NCBI GenBank assembly: GCA_012719855.1
Contig: JAAXZN010000065.1
Coordinates: 1-37,258, forward strand
Direction: 5' to 3'
DNA length: 37,258 nucleotides
DNA from: Serratia liquefaciens
GTDB taxonomy: Bacteria; Pseudomonadota; Gammaproteobacteria; Enterobacterales; Enterobacteriaceae
Part shown: in pieces, positions 1 through 8,258 of the stretch
Numbering within the stretch: position 1 is the first letter of the stretch
Layout: each line of letters starts with the position of its first letter
Translations under genes and position numbers: made by a program
Notes under the pieces: model-generated
Seen by the model: the letters and a program-made list of their open reading frames with translations, nothing else
What the model was told of the DNA's origin: nothing
The model's database searches: none

Positions 1-57
1 CAGGATCGCCAAGCGCGGTTTTGCCGACATCGAAAGATGTGACGTAAAAGAATCGGT

Positions 58-134
58 GGAGCGGTAGTTCAGTTGGTTAGAATACCTGCCTGTCACGCAG
101 GGGGTCGCGGGTTCGAGCCCCGTCCGTTCCGCCA
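58..134 (+). tRNA. aspT: tRNA-Asp (anticodon GTC)
   Basis: A 77-nt cloverleaf with acceptor stem GGAGCGG/CCGTTCC, anticodon loop CTGTCAC giving GTC, a TTCGAGCC T-loop and an encoded CCA end. In E. coli the same tRNA follows the 5S gene of rrnC and precedes tRNA-Trp, the order seen here. The 57 bases upstream hold no recognisable rRNA end. Confidence 0.97.
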
Positions 135-186
135 CTTATTTAAATTATGCCTGCTAACTTAGCAGGCATAATGTTAAGCGAGATTT

Positions 187-262
187 AGGGGCGTAGCTCA
201 GTTGGTAGAGCACCGGTCTCCAAAACCGGGTGTCGCGAGTTCGAGTCTCTCCGCCCCTGCCA
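187..262 (+). tRNA. trpT: tRNA-Trp (anticodon CCA)
   Basis: A 76-nt cloverleaf with acceptor stem AGGGGCG/CGCCCCT, anticodon loop CTCCAAA giving CCA, TTCGAGTC T-loop and an encoded CCA end. It follows tRNA-Asp by 52 bases and is closed by a strong terminator, so the two tRNAs are probably the tail of a longer rRNA-tRNA transcript. Confidence 0.97.
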
Positions 263-268
263 TATTAG

Positions 269-300
269 AAACCCTTTGCGAAAGCGAAGGGTTTTTTTTT
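269..300 (+). terminator. Rho-independent terminator after tRNA-Trp
   Basis: The stem AACCCTTTGC pairs with GCGAAGGGTT around a GAAA tetraloop (280-283), followed by a run of T to 300. It ends the tRNA transcript. Confidence 0.92.
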
Positions 301-573
301 GCGTGAAATTTCCCCATCTCCCACAATTCCCCTGAAAGATCGCTTAAAACTCCCACCGAAATCGTTCCCAATTTAGACATTTTTGGCTGGATCCATGTAC
401 AAAATGGTTGTTCTGCCGTGATGTGATGCTGCGCATTATTCCTGCCTGATTTTCGACTACACCTAATGTGTGTCCAACCCTAAGGACACCCACTTCACCA
501 GAAAAAATGCAGCACAACAACGATAATCCCTGTCCGGCGTGGTTCCATGTCAGGGCAGCGCGAGGAGAACAAC
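301..573. promoter_or_regulatory. Upstream region of ytfQ with two inverted repeats
   Basis: No gene is supported in these 273 bases. Two inverted repeats are visible: GTGTCC at 470-475 with GGACAC at 484-489, and CCCTG at 528-532 with CAGGG at 551-555, the second just before the ribosome binding site of ytfQ (CGAGGAG, 561-567). The first could be an operator and the second a leader hairpin. No convincing -35/-10 pair was fixed. TGTGA at 423-427 is only a half CRP site. Confidence 0.4.
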
Positions 574-1530
574 ATGGTTAGACGTCTGCTGTTAGCGGCC
601 GCCATTACTGGCGCCTTGGTAGGTACGGGACAGGCGGCACCGCTGGTCGTCGGCTTTTCACAGATTGGTTCCGAATCGGGTTGGCGTTCGGCGGAAACCA
701 AGGTCTCGAAACAGGAAGCGGAAAAGCGGGATATCACGCTGAAAATCGCCGATGCGCAGCAAAAACAGGAAAACCAGATCAAAGCGGTCAGATCTTTCAT
801 TGCTCAGGGCGTTGATGCCATTTTCATCGCACCGGTTGTCGCCACCGGCTGGACGCCTGTGCTGCAGGAAGCCAAAGAGGCCAAGATCCCGGTATTCCTG
901 CTCGACCGAATGATTGAGGTAAACGACCCTTCGCTGTATACCGCGGCGGTGGCTTCTGACAGCGTGCACGAAGGTAAAGTCGCGGGAGAATGGCTGGTGA
1001 AAGAGGTCGCCGGCAAGCCTTGCAACGTGGTGGAGCTGCAGGGCACCGTGGGCGCCAGCGTTGCCATTAACCGTAAGAAGGGTTTTGCTGACGGCATAGC
1101 CTCCGCCGCCAACGTTAAGATCATCCGCTCGCAATCAGGCGATTTTACGCGCAGCAAAGGCAAAGAAGTGATGGAGAGCTTCATCAAGGCCGAGCAAAAC
1201 GGCAAAAATATTTGCGCCGTTTATGCACATAACGACGACATGGCAATCGGCGCCATCCAGGCGATCAAAGAGGCAGGCTTAAAGCCGGGCTCACAGATCA
1301 AAATCGTTTCTATCGACGGTGTGCCTGACATATTCAAGGCGATGATGAACGGTGAAGCCAATGCCACGGTCGAGCTAACGCCGAATATGGCCGGTCCGGC
1401 GTTTGATGCGCTGCTGGCGATGAAGAAAGACGGTACCCCGCCGCCGAAGTTTATCCAGACCGAGTCTAAGCTGCTGCAACCGGATACGGCTAAACAGGAA
1501 TTCGAGCTGAAGAAAAGCATGGGTTATTAA
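574..1530 (+). CDS. ytfQ: Galactofuranose-type ABC transporter, periplasmic substrate-binding protein
   Basis: A periplasmic binding protein of the ribose/galactofuranose class that captures the sugar and delivers it to the membrane permeases. The ATG at 574 is preceded by CGAGGAG with 6-base spacing and gives 318 residues, the length of E. coli YtfQ; an in-frame ATG at 547 has no such site. Residues 1-21 form a signal peptide (MVRR n-region, hydrophobic core, GQA cleavage before APLVVG). Stretches such as VGFSQIGSESGW, QQKQENQIKAVRSF and VYAHNDDMAIGAIQ match YtfQ closely. It is the first gene of a four-gene operon. The substrate is assigned by similarity to the E. coli protein, which binds galactofuranose; a related sugar is possible. 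Confidence 0.93.
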   Translation: MVRRLLLAAAITGALVGTGQAAPLVVGFSQIGSESGWRSAETKVSKQEAEKRDITLKIADAQQKQENQIKAVRSFIAQGVDAIFIAPVVATGWTPVLQEAKEAKIPVFLLDRMIEVNDPSLYTAAVASDSVHEGKVAGEWLVKEVAGKPCNVVELQGTVGASVAINRKKGFADGIASAANVKIIRSQSGDFTRSKGKEVMESFIKAEQNGKNICAVYAHNDDMAIGAIQAIKEAGLKPGSQIKIVSIDGVPDIFKAMMNGEANATVELTPNMAGPAFDALLAMKKDGTPPPKFIQTESKLLQPDTAKQEFELKKSMGY

Positions 1531-1553
1531 TCTACTCACCGGCGGAACAGCAG

Positions 1554-3068
1554 ATGGTTAACTCTCAGACGACGTTATTGACGATTAAGGGATTATCCGT
1601 TGAATTTCCTGGCGTAAAAGCGCTGGAGCAGGTTGATGTCACGTTGCAGCGCGGAGAGATCATGGCGCTGCTGGGCGAAAATGGCGCGGGGAAATCTACG
1701 CTGATCAAAGCGTTGACCGGGGTTTATCAACGTTCCGCCGGCGAGGTATTACTGGAAGGCATCGCCATTGCCCCGCAGAGCACCGCGCAGGCGCAGACGC
1801 TGGGTATTGGCACGGTTTATCAGGAAGTTAACTTGCTGGCGAACATCTCGGTGGCCGCCAACCTGTTCATCGGGCGAGAACCCACGCGCTTTGGCCTGAT
1901 CGATCAAAAAAAGCTGCTGCGCCAGGCTCAGCAGCTTTTACTGGGGTATGGGCTACAGTTGGATGTCAGCCAGCCGCTGGGTAATTACTCCATTGCTATC
2001 CAGCAGATTATCGCTATCGCGCGGGCCGTCGACCTGTCCGCCAAAGTCTTGATTCTTGATGAGCCGACCGCCAGCCTGGATGCCAAAGAGGTCAGCATGC
2101 TGCTGGACATTCTCAGCCAGCTCCGTAGCCAGGGATTGGGGATGATCTTTGTTACCCATTTCCTCGATCAGGTTTATCGCATCAGCGATCGCATCACCGT
2201 ACTGCGCAACGGTAAGTTAGTGGGAACGAAAGCCACCGCCGACTTACCGCGTATGGAACTGGTTCAGATGATGCTCGGCCATGCCTTTGATGAGTCATTA
2301 CTGAAACGCAGCGAGCATACGCCCACAGAGGCGCCATCGTTAGTTGAATTCAGCGGTTATGGGCGGCGCGGGATGGTTGAGCCCTTCGACCTGCAGATTC
2401 GTCCGGGTGAGATTGTAGGGCTGGCCGGGCTGCTGGGATCGGGGCGTACCGAAACGGCTCAGCTCATATTCGGTATCAAACCGCGCGATAACGGCAGTGT
2501 AAAAGTCGAAGGGCGTGCGGTGAACATCCGGACGCCACGTAACGCCGCCAGCCTCGGCTTTGGGTATTGCCCCGAAGACCGTAAGACCGATGGGATCATC
2601 GGTGCTGCGACCGTGCGGGAAAATATCATTTTGGCCCTGCAGGCTCAACGCGGCTGGCTAAGGCCGCTCTCGCTGAAAGAGCAAACCCGCATTACTGAAA
2701 GCTATATCCAACTGTTGGGCATTCGTACTCCGGGGCCAGAACAGCAAATCCAGTATCTGTCCGGCGGTAATCAGCAGAAGGTGCTGTTGTCACGTTGGCT
2801 GGCGACGAAACCCCGCTTTCTGATCCTGGATGAACCGACGCGCGGCATTGACGTTGGTGCGCATGCTGAAATCATTCGCTTGATCGAAAAACTCTGTGAC
2901 GAAGGTCTGGCATTGTTGGTGATCTCCTCCGAACTGGAGGAACTGGTGGGTTATGCCGATCGCATCGTTGTGCTTCGAGACCGGAAACACGTAGCGCAGC
3001 TCGAACATAACGCCATTACGGTGCCTGCGATCATGCAGGTAATAGCCGCACAACAGGGGGCCGGATGA
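1554..3068 (+). CDS. ytfR: Galactofuranose-type ABC transporter, double ATP-binding protein
   Basis: A tandem ATPase of the CUT2 sugar-import class, 504 residues. The first nucleotide-binding half has a full Walker A (GENGAGKST) and Walker B (LILDEPTASLD) but in place of LSGGQ it has YSIAIQQ, which is usual in this subfamily. The second half has a degenerate Walker A (GLLGSGRTE), a clear signature LSGGNQQKV and Walker B LILDEPTRGID. This asymmetry is normal for RbsA/YtfR proteins. The start lies 23 bases after ytfQ with a GGCGGA site upstream, and the stop overlaps the next start. It powers import through YtfT and YjfF. Confidence 0.92.
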   Translation: MVNSQTTLLTIKGLSVEFPGVKALEQVDVTLQRGEIMALLGENGAGKSTLIKALTGVYQRSAGEVLLEGIAIAPQSTAQAQTLGIGTVYQEVNLLANISVAANLFIGREPTRFGLIDQKKLLRQAQQLLLGYGLQLDVSQPLGNYSIAIQQIIAIARAVDLSAKVLILDEPTASLDAKEVSMLLDILSQLRSQGLGMIFVTHFLDQVYRISDRITVLRNGKLVGTKATADLPRMELVQMMLGHAFDESLLKRSEHTPTEAPSLVEFSGYGRRGMVEPFDLQIRPGEIVGLAGLLGSGRTETAQLIFGIKPRDNGSVKVEGRAVNIRTPRNAASLGFGYCPEDRKTDGIIGAATVRENIILALQAQRGWLRPLSLKEQTRITESYIQLLGIRTPGPEQQIQYLSGGNQQKVLLSRWLATKPRFLILDEPTRGIDVGAHAEIIRLIEKLCDEGLALLVISSELEELVGYADRIVVLRDRKHVAQLEHNAITVPAIMQVIAAQQGAG

Positions 3069-4087
3069 ACCTCAGGAGTTTCTCCATGACCAGTGGGCCG
3101 CGTAAAGTCAGGTGGGTTATCCCTGCCGGAGCAACGCAACTGGGGGCGCTGGCGGTGATTTTGCTGATCGACAGCCTGGTTGCCCCGAATTTCTTTTCCC
3201 TGCATATTCAGGACGGTCGACTGTTTGGCAGCGTAATCGACATTGTTAATCGCGGCGCACCGGTTGCGTTATTGGCATTGGGCATGACGTTGGTGATCGC
3301 CACCGGTGGTATCGACCTTTCCGTGGGAGCGGTGATGGCGATAGCCGGTGCCACGGCGGCAACGCTGACCAGCGCCGGTTATCCGCTGAGCTATGTACTG
3401 GCAACCGCCCTGGCGGTTGGCGCACTGTGCGGCCTGTGGAACGGCTTTTTGGTGGCGGTGCTGCAGATACAGCCGATTGTTGCCACGCTGATGCTGATGG
3501 TGGCCGGGCGCGGCATTGCCCAACTGATTACCGAAGGGCAAATTGTCACCTTTGAGCGAGAGGGGTTGGCGTGGCTCGGCAGCGGTGCGCTGATGTATTT
3601 GCCGATGCCGGCGATCATTGCTGCGGTCATGCTGTTGTTGATCTGGCTGTTGACCCGTAAAACGGCATTGGGACTGTTTATCGAAGCTGTTGGCATCAAT
3701 CTGCGCTCCGCGCGTAATGCCGGCGTCAGCACCGGCTGGGTGGTGATGGCGGTGTATGTGATCTGCGGGCTGTGCGCCGCCGTTGCTGGCGTTATCGTCA
3801 CGGCGGATATCCGTGGCGCTGACGCCAACAATGCCGGGTTGTGGTTGGAATTGGATGCGATCCTGGCGGTTGTGATTGGCGGCGGTTCACTGTTGGGCGG
3901 CCGTTTTAACCTGCTGTTGTCGGTGGTGGGGGCATTAATTATTCAGGGGATGAATACTGGCATTCTGCTGTCCGGCTATCGGCCTGAGTTTAACCTGGTG
4001 TTGAAGGCAATTGTGGTGTTGGCGGTGTTGATGGTGCAATCGCCAAGCTTCACGCTGCGCCACCTGCTTGGGAGAAGAAAACCATGA
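3065..4087 (+). CDS. ytfT: Galactofuranose-type ABC transporter, permease 1
   Basis: An inner-membrane permease of the ribose-transporter family, 340 residues, with about ten hydrophobic segments. The family motif around GMTLVIATGGIDLSVGAV and the stretch ADIRGADANNAGLWLELDA match E. coli YtfT (341 residues). The start codon overlaps the ytfR stop in an ATGA, with AGGGGG just upstream, so translation is coupled. A second in-frame ATG at 3089 is possible but less well placed. It presumably forms a heterodimer with YjfF. Confidence 0.92.
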   Translation: MNLRSFSMTSGPRKVRWVIPAGATQLGALAVILLIDSLVAPNFFSLHIQDGRLFGSVIDIVNRGAPVALLALGMTLVIATGGIDLSVGAVMAIAGATAATLTSAGYPLSYVLATALAVGALCGLWNGFLVAVLQIQPIVATLMLMVAGRGIAQLITEGQIVTFEREGLAWLGSGALMYLPMPAIIAAVMLLLIWLLTRKTALGLFIEAVGINLRSARNAGVSTGWVVMAVYVICGLCAAVAGVIVTADIRGADANNAGLWLELDAILAVVIGGGSLLGGRFNLLLSVVGALIIQGMNTGILLSGYRPEFNLVLKAIVVLAVLMVQSPSFTLRHLLGRRKP

Positions 4088-5076
4088 TCAAACGTAATCT
4101 TCCGCTGCTGATTACCCTCCTGGTGTTCCTTCTGGGCTACGCTTTTTGTCTCACGCAGTTTCCCAGCTTTGCCTCAACGCGGGTGTGGTGCGATTTGCTG
4201 ACCGACAACGCCTTTCTGGGCATCGTCGCGGTCGGCATGACGTTTGTGATCCTTTCCGGCGGTATCGATCTGTCTGTCGGCTCGGTGATCGCCTTCACCG
4301 GGGTGCTGCTGGCCAAGTTGATCGGGACTTACGGCATTGCACCGGGTTATGCGTTCATCATCGCGCTGTTGATGGGGGCGTCGTTTGGCGCGCTGATGGG
4401 CTGGATCATTGATGTACTGAAGCTACCGGCGTTTATTATCACGCTGGCCGGAATGTTCTTCGTACGGGGTATGAGTTTTATTGTTTCAGAGGAGTCGATT
4501 CCCATCGATCATCCGCTGTATGTGACGCTGGCGAACTATGCCTGGAAACTGCCGGGCGGTGGGCGCTTTACATTGTTGGCGCTGGTGATGCTATTGGTTG
4601 TGGCGGTCGGCATGGTGCTGGCACACCGTACGCGCTTTGGGCATAACGTCTACGCCATCGGCGGTAATCGGGTCTCTGCTGCACTGATGGGCGTACCGGT
4701 ACAACGCACCACCGTACTGATTTATATGCTCTCAAGCACGTTGGCTGCACTGTCTGGGATCATTTTCTCGCTATATACCTCGGCAGGTTATGCGTTGGCG
4801 GCCAGCGGCGTGGAGTTGGATGCCATTGCTGCCGTCGTGATTGGCGGCACCTTGTTGACCGGTGGCGTAGGCACCGTTTTGGGCACGCTGTTTGGCGTAC
4901 TGATCCAGGGATTGATTCAGAGCTACATCACCTTCGACGGCACGCTCAGTTCGTGGTGGACCAAAATCGTTATCGGTATTCTGCTGTTCTGCTTTATCGG
5001 CCTTCAGAAGGCGATAAGCACGTTTTGGCTCAGCAGGCGAACCCAACCTCGGGATCCTCGGTTGAAGCCGTTATAA
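4084..5076 (+). CDS. yjfF: Galactofuranose-type ABC transporter, permease 2
   Basis: The second inner-membrane permease, 330 residues, many hydrophobic segments, with the paralogous motif GMTFVILSGGIDLSVGSV and the C-terminal ELDAIAAVVIGGTLLTGG. Its ATG overlaps the ytfT stop (ATGA) behind GGGAGAAG. The gene ends only 4 bases from the end of hdfR on the other strand, with no room for a separate terminator. Together with YtfQ and YtfR it completes the importer. Confidence 0.92.
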   Translation: MIKRNLPLLITLLVFLLGYAFCLTQFPSFASTRVWCDLLTDNAFLGIVAVGMTFVILSGGIDLSVGSVIAFTGVLLAKLIGTYGIAPGYAFIIALLMGASFGALMGWIIDVLKLPAFIITLAGMFFVRGMSFIVSEESIPIDHPLYVTLANYAWKLPGGGRFTLLALVMLLVVAVGMVLAHRTRFGHNVYAIGGNRVSAALMGVPVQRTTVLIYMLSSTLAALSGIIFSLYTSAGYALAASGVELDAIAAVVIGGTLLTGGVGTVLGTLFGVLIQGLIQSYITFDGTLSSWWTKIVIGILLFCFIGLQKAISTFWLSRRTQPRDPRLKPL

Positions 5077-5080
5077 GGCC

Positions 5081-5908
5081 TCATGCTGTGGTTTCCAAAG
5101 GTATTTTCAGCAATTGTCGGATCAGCGGCTGCTGGTCGCTATTTTGCAGCCAGACGGCGTACAGCGGGCGGATAATGGCCGGGATCTCGGCGATGGCGGT
5201 CAACTGCGGGTAATCCTTCTCCCACTGACTGGGCAGGAAGGCGCAGCCACCGGTGGTTTCCAGCAGTTGCCGGGTCAGGTGCGCAGAGGTGGTGGTGAGC
5301 ACCGGCAGAGTGTCGCTCTCCAGCATGCGGCTTTCTTGCTGATGGAAATCCGCCCCCCATTCCAGCTTGATATAGGGCATCGGCGCATGTTGATCGCGCA
5401 GGGTGGAAGAGAACAGCCGCAACGAGAAATTGCCCAACAGCTGGCTGGCCAGTTCATCCATCTTTGGCGGCTCGGTGGTGATGAGCAAATCGAGCTGTCT
5501 TTCATGCAGCTGTTTTACCAAAGAGTGCCGTAGCGCCACCCTGGCTTCCAACTGCAATGCCTCACGTTGCTGATAGAGCGACTGCAGCCAGGGGGTCAAA
5601 TAAGCCTCCCACAATGACGCCGTGGCACCGATGGATAACTCGGTATGTTGCAGTGAACGCACCACCTCTTTTTTCGCCAATTGCCAGGTCATCATCAGGC
5701 TCTCCGCATAGGGCAAAAGCCGCTCCCCAGCGGGCGTCAGGCGGATATTGTTGCGGTGGCGGGTGAACAGATTCGCGCCCAATTGGTTTTCTAACTGGCG
5801 GATGCGGAAACTGACGGCAGACTGCGTTAAGTACAAGGATTCTGCGGCTCGGCCAAAGTGACGCGTTCTACTGACCTCCAAAAAGGTTTTCAGTAATTCG
5901 GTATCCAC
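5081..5908 (-). CDS. hdfR: LysR-type regulator HdfR (flhDC repressor family)
   Basis: A LysR-type transcription factor, 275 residues from the chosen start. The N-terminal winged helix-turn-helix ([20 protein letters not shown], then [14 protein letters not shown]) is almost identical to E. coli HdfR, a repressor of the flagellar master operon flhDC. The rest is the co-inducer binding domain. The start is taken at a GTG at 5908: the GGAG ribosome site lies 6 bases before it but directly abuts the in-frame ATG at 5914, and E. coli HdfR also begins with DTELLKTF. It is divergent from maoP, as in E. coli, and convergent with yjfF. Confidence 0.9.
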   Translation of the reverse strand: MDTELLKTFLEVSRTRHFGRAAESLYLTQSAVSFRIRQLENQLGANLFTRHRNNIRLTPAGERLLPYAESLMMTWQLAKKEVVRSLQHTELSIGATASLWEAYLTPWLQSLYQQREALQLEARVALRHSLVKQLHERQLDLLITTEPPKMDELASQLLGNFSLRLFSSTLRDQHAPMPYIKLEWGADFHQQESRMLESDTLPVLTTTSAHLTRQLLETTGGCAFLPSQWEKDYPQLTAIAEIPAIIRPLYAVWLQNSDQQPLIRQLLKIPLETTA

Positions 5909-5952
5909 ACCCATCTCCAGTAATTTTTATCGTTAAGATTTAAATGTTTTGT

Positions 5953-5980
5953 TTTACACAATGTCAAGCCTATCTAATAC
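5953..5980 (+). promoter_or_regulatory. Probable maoP promoter
   Basis: TTTACA at 5953-5958 and TAATAC at 5975-5980 with 16-base spacing (or TTTTAC from 5952 with 17). It lies in the hdfR-maoP gap. In E. coli the short maoS site used by MaoP is next to maoP, so this gap is also where maoS is expected; I did not identify it by sequence. Confidence 0.5.
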
Positions 5981-6027
5981 TCCGCGCCATAAACAGCACG
6001 GCCATGAGAGAATTAGGAGCGTGTCAG

Positions 6028-6366
6028 ATGGCGGATAGCTTCACCACGACCAATCGTTTTTTTGATAATAAACATTACCCTCGCGGGTTCTCCCGTCACG
6101 GCGATTTCACCATTAAAGAAGCGCAATTGCTAGAGCGTTTCGGGTATGCGTTCAACGAGCTGGATATGGGTAAACGCCAGCCGGCCACTGAAGAAGAACA
6201 GTTGTTCGTCGCAGTGTGCCACGGTGAGCGCGAGCCGGTTACCGAGCAGGAAAAAGTATGGGCTAAATATCTGGCGCGCACACGTCGCCCGAAAAAATTC
6301 CATACCCTGTCCGGCGGTAAGCCGCAGGCTGATGCGGTGGAAGATTACACCGACAGCGAGGATTGA
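6028..6366 (+). CDS. maoP: MaoP, Ori macrodomain organisation protein (YifE family)
   Basis: A 112-residue protein nearly identical along its length to E. coli YifE/MaoP (for example [20 protein letters not shown] and [12 protein letters not shown]). In E. coli MaoP acts with the cis site maoS to organise the Ori macrodomain of the chromosome. The start at 6028 is set by TAGGAG (6014-6019) with 8-base spacing and by matching the E. coli length; an upstream in-frame ATG at 5944 lies within the promoter region and is unlikely. The C-terminus is acidic (EDYTDSED). It is divergent from hdfR and convergent with yifB. Confidence 0.94.
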   Translation: MADSFTTTNRFFDNKHYPRGFSRHGDFTIKEAQLLERFGYAFNELDMGKRQPATEEEQLFVAVCHGEREPVTEQEKVWAKYLARTRRPKKFHTLSGGKPQADAVEDYTDSED

Positions 6367-6370
6367 TTTT

Positions 6371-6396
6371 AATGGGGCCTTTGGGCCCCATTATTA
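6371..6396 (+). terminator. Terminator between maoP and yifB
   Basis: TGGGGCC (6373-6379) pairs with GGCCCCA (6384-6390), flanked by A/T on both sides (ATT and TTATTATT). It probably serves both convergent genes, and the yifB stop codon falls at its edge. Confidence 0.8.
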
Positions 6397-7917
6397 TTCC
6401 AGGCTGCGATGCAGCTGCAGCAGCAGGCGATCCATACTGCGGTAGCCAAGCGCTTCACTCAAGTGGCGCTTATCAATATCCCGATCTCCCGCCATATCCG
6501 CCAGCGTGCGGGCCACTTTCAGGATCCTCTGCCAGGCGCGAACCGATAATCCCAACCTGTTTAACGTCGTTTCAAGAAAATCCGCGTCCGCAGCGTTAAG
6601 TCGACAATCCCGTTCGACCTCATGATTATTCAACAGGGCATTAATCTTTCCCGCTCGGCTGAGCTGCCTTTCGCGCGCCAACAGCACTCGCCCCCTTACC
6701 TGAGTGCTGTTTTCACCGGCAATGCGCTTTTTGCTAAGCAAGCCTGGCGGTAACAGTGGCACTTCAATCGAGAGATCGAAGCGATCGAGAAAGGGCCCTG
6801 AAAGCCGCCCAAGATAGCGAAGGACCTGCTGTGGCGATGCGCGGTTATGCATGCCCTGATAATGTCCGGTAGGGCTGGGGTTCATGGCGGCGATCAGCTG
6901 TACCCGTGCCGGAAAGCAGACTTTGGCGCTGGCGCGTGAAACCACGATCTCGCCGGACTCCAGCGGTTCGCGCAGCGCATCCAGTACCCGCCTTTCGAAT
7001 TCAGGCAGTTCATCCAGAAACAGGACACCGTTGTGCGCCATGGAAATTTCACCCGGCCTCGGCAGCGAACCACCGCCGACCAGGGCAGCCATCGAGGCGC
7101 TATGGTGCGGTGCGCGAAACGGCCGCTGTCGCCACGGCAGCGCTTGCGCAGCATGATGCAGCAGGCTGGCTACCGCGATGCTTTCCAGTGCTTCCCGATC
7201 GGTCAGCGGCGGGAGAAGACCATTCAGACGGCTGGCCAACATGGTTTTCCCGGTGCCTGGCGGGCCAACCAGCAGCAGGTTGTGGCCGCCGGCCGCGGCG
7301 ATTTCCAGCGCTCGCTTTGCCTGTTCCTGACCCAGAATATCCTGCAGATCGGCCGGTTCTGGCGAGTTGTTCATTGCCGGCGGCGCATGGGCTACCGGTA
7401 AATCTTTTTTACCCAACACAAAGGCGCACACCTCCAACAGGTGGTCCGCCACCAGGGTTTTGCTCTGCGTAATTAGCCCCACCTCCGGCCCATTGGCGAC
7501 AGCCAAAACCAATTGCCGTCCTGACTCCATAGCGGCCAGCGCGGCGGGGATGGCTCCGCTGACGCCACGTAGGGTGCCAGATAATGCCAGTTCGCCAAGA
7601 AACTCATAGCGAGCCAGCTTATCGGCCGGCAGCTGTTCGGAAGCCGCCAGGATAGCCAGCGCAATAGGGAGATCATAGCGACCGCCTTCCTTGGGCAGAT
7701 CGGCCGGTGCCAGATTGACGGTAATACGCCGTGCGGGAAAGGTGAAACCGTTATTGATCAAGGCGCTGCGCACCCGATCGCGCGCCTCTTTTACCGTGGT
7801 TTCCGGCAGGCCGACCATTGTCAGGCCGGGCAACCCATTGCTGATATGCACTTCCACCGTAACCGAAGGGGCCTGAACGCCCAGTGTGGCCCGGGTATAG
7901 ATCACTGCCAGTGACAT
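6394..7917 (-). CDS. yifB: YifB, ComM-like AAA+ ATPase (Mg chelatase-like)
   Basis: A 507-residue protein of the YifB/ComM family. Residues 1-170 form the Lon-S5-like N-terminal domain (AVIYTRATLGVQA, then VNLAPADLPKEGGRYDLP). The AAA+ ATPase core has Walker A GPPGTGKT at about 218-225 and Walker B GVLFLDELPEF near 300, and the C-terminal Mg-chelatase-like helical domain follows. ComM, the family member studied in naturally competent bacteria, is a branch-migration helicase; the role in enterobacteria is not settled. The start is supported by AAGGAG just upstream. Its place beside maoP is conserved with E. coli. Confidence 0.93.
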   Translation of the reverse strand: MSLAVIYTRATLGVQAPSVTVEVHISNGLPGLTMVGLPETTVKEARDRVRSALINNGFTFPARRITVNLAPADLPKEGGRYDLPIALAILAASEQLPADKLARYEFLGELALSGTLRGVSGAIPAALAAMESGRQLVLAVANGPEVGLITQSKTLVADHLLEVCAFVLGKKDLPVAHAPPAMNNSPEPADLQDILGQEQAKRALEIAAAGGHNLLLVGPPGTGKTMLASRLNGLLPPLTDREALESIAVASLLHHAAQALPWRQRPFRAPHHSASMAALVGGGSLPRPGEISMAHNGVLFLDELPEFERRVLDALREPLESGEIVVSRASAKVCFPARVQLIAAMNPSPTGHYQGMHNRASPQQVLRYLGRLSGPFLDRFDLSIEVPLLPPGLLSKKRIAGENSTQVRGRVLLARERQLSRAGKINALLNNHEVERDCRLNAADADFLETTLNRLGLSVRAWQRILKVARTLADMAGDRDIDKRHLSEALGYRSMDRLLLQLHRSLE

Positions 7918-8258
7918 ATTGCTCTCCTTGCTGAAGGCAACATGATGCGGGATGTGTTGCGTCGTCGCGCTTGGCCCTTGGAATATTTGCGCGATAAGCC
8001 GCGATTAAAATAATTGGTTTCAGATAGATAGCTGTTTTTTGTGCAGGGCTTCGCAAAGGGCGGCAATACCCCTTAACAATTACGCGAACGCTGCAACACA
8101 TTAGCAGGCTAACCATATTGCAGGCGAGGGGGGAATGGGTGTATTTAACAATTGATTAAAATAAAAATCACTTAATTAACAAAATCCGACCGCCGCTGCA
8201 TTCTGCCGCGGCAGCCGCTAAACCTCATGACTTCGTACTCTACGGTAGGGATAACATT
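7918..8258. other. Gene-free gap between yifB and the MFS gene
   Basis: 341 bases between divergent genes. It holds the yifB ribosome site, an AT-rich tract at about 8148-8182 and a GC-rich stretch at 8190-8218 before the MFS gene. Promoters for both genes are expected here but I could not fix a convincing pair. No RNA gene or repeat was recognised. Confidence 0.6.

Noticed and set aside
418-440. CRP site upstream of ytfQ
   Set aside because: Only the left half TGTGA is present; the right half is GCATT, not TCACA.
301-573. Integration site scar next to tRNA-Trp
   Set aside because: No direct repeat of the tRNA 3' end and no integrase gene were seen before or after the ytf operon.
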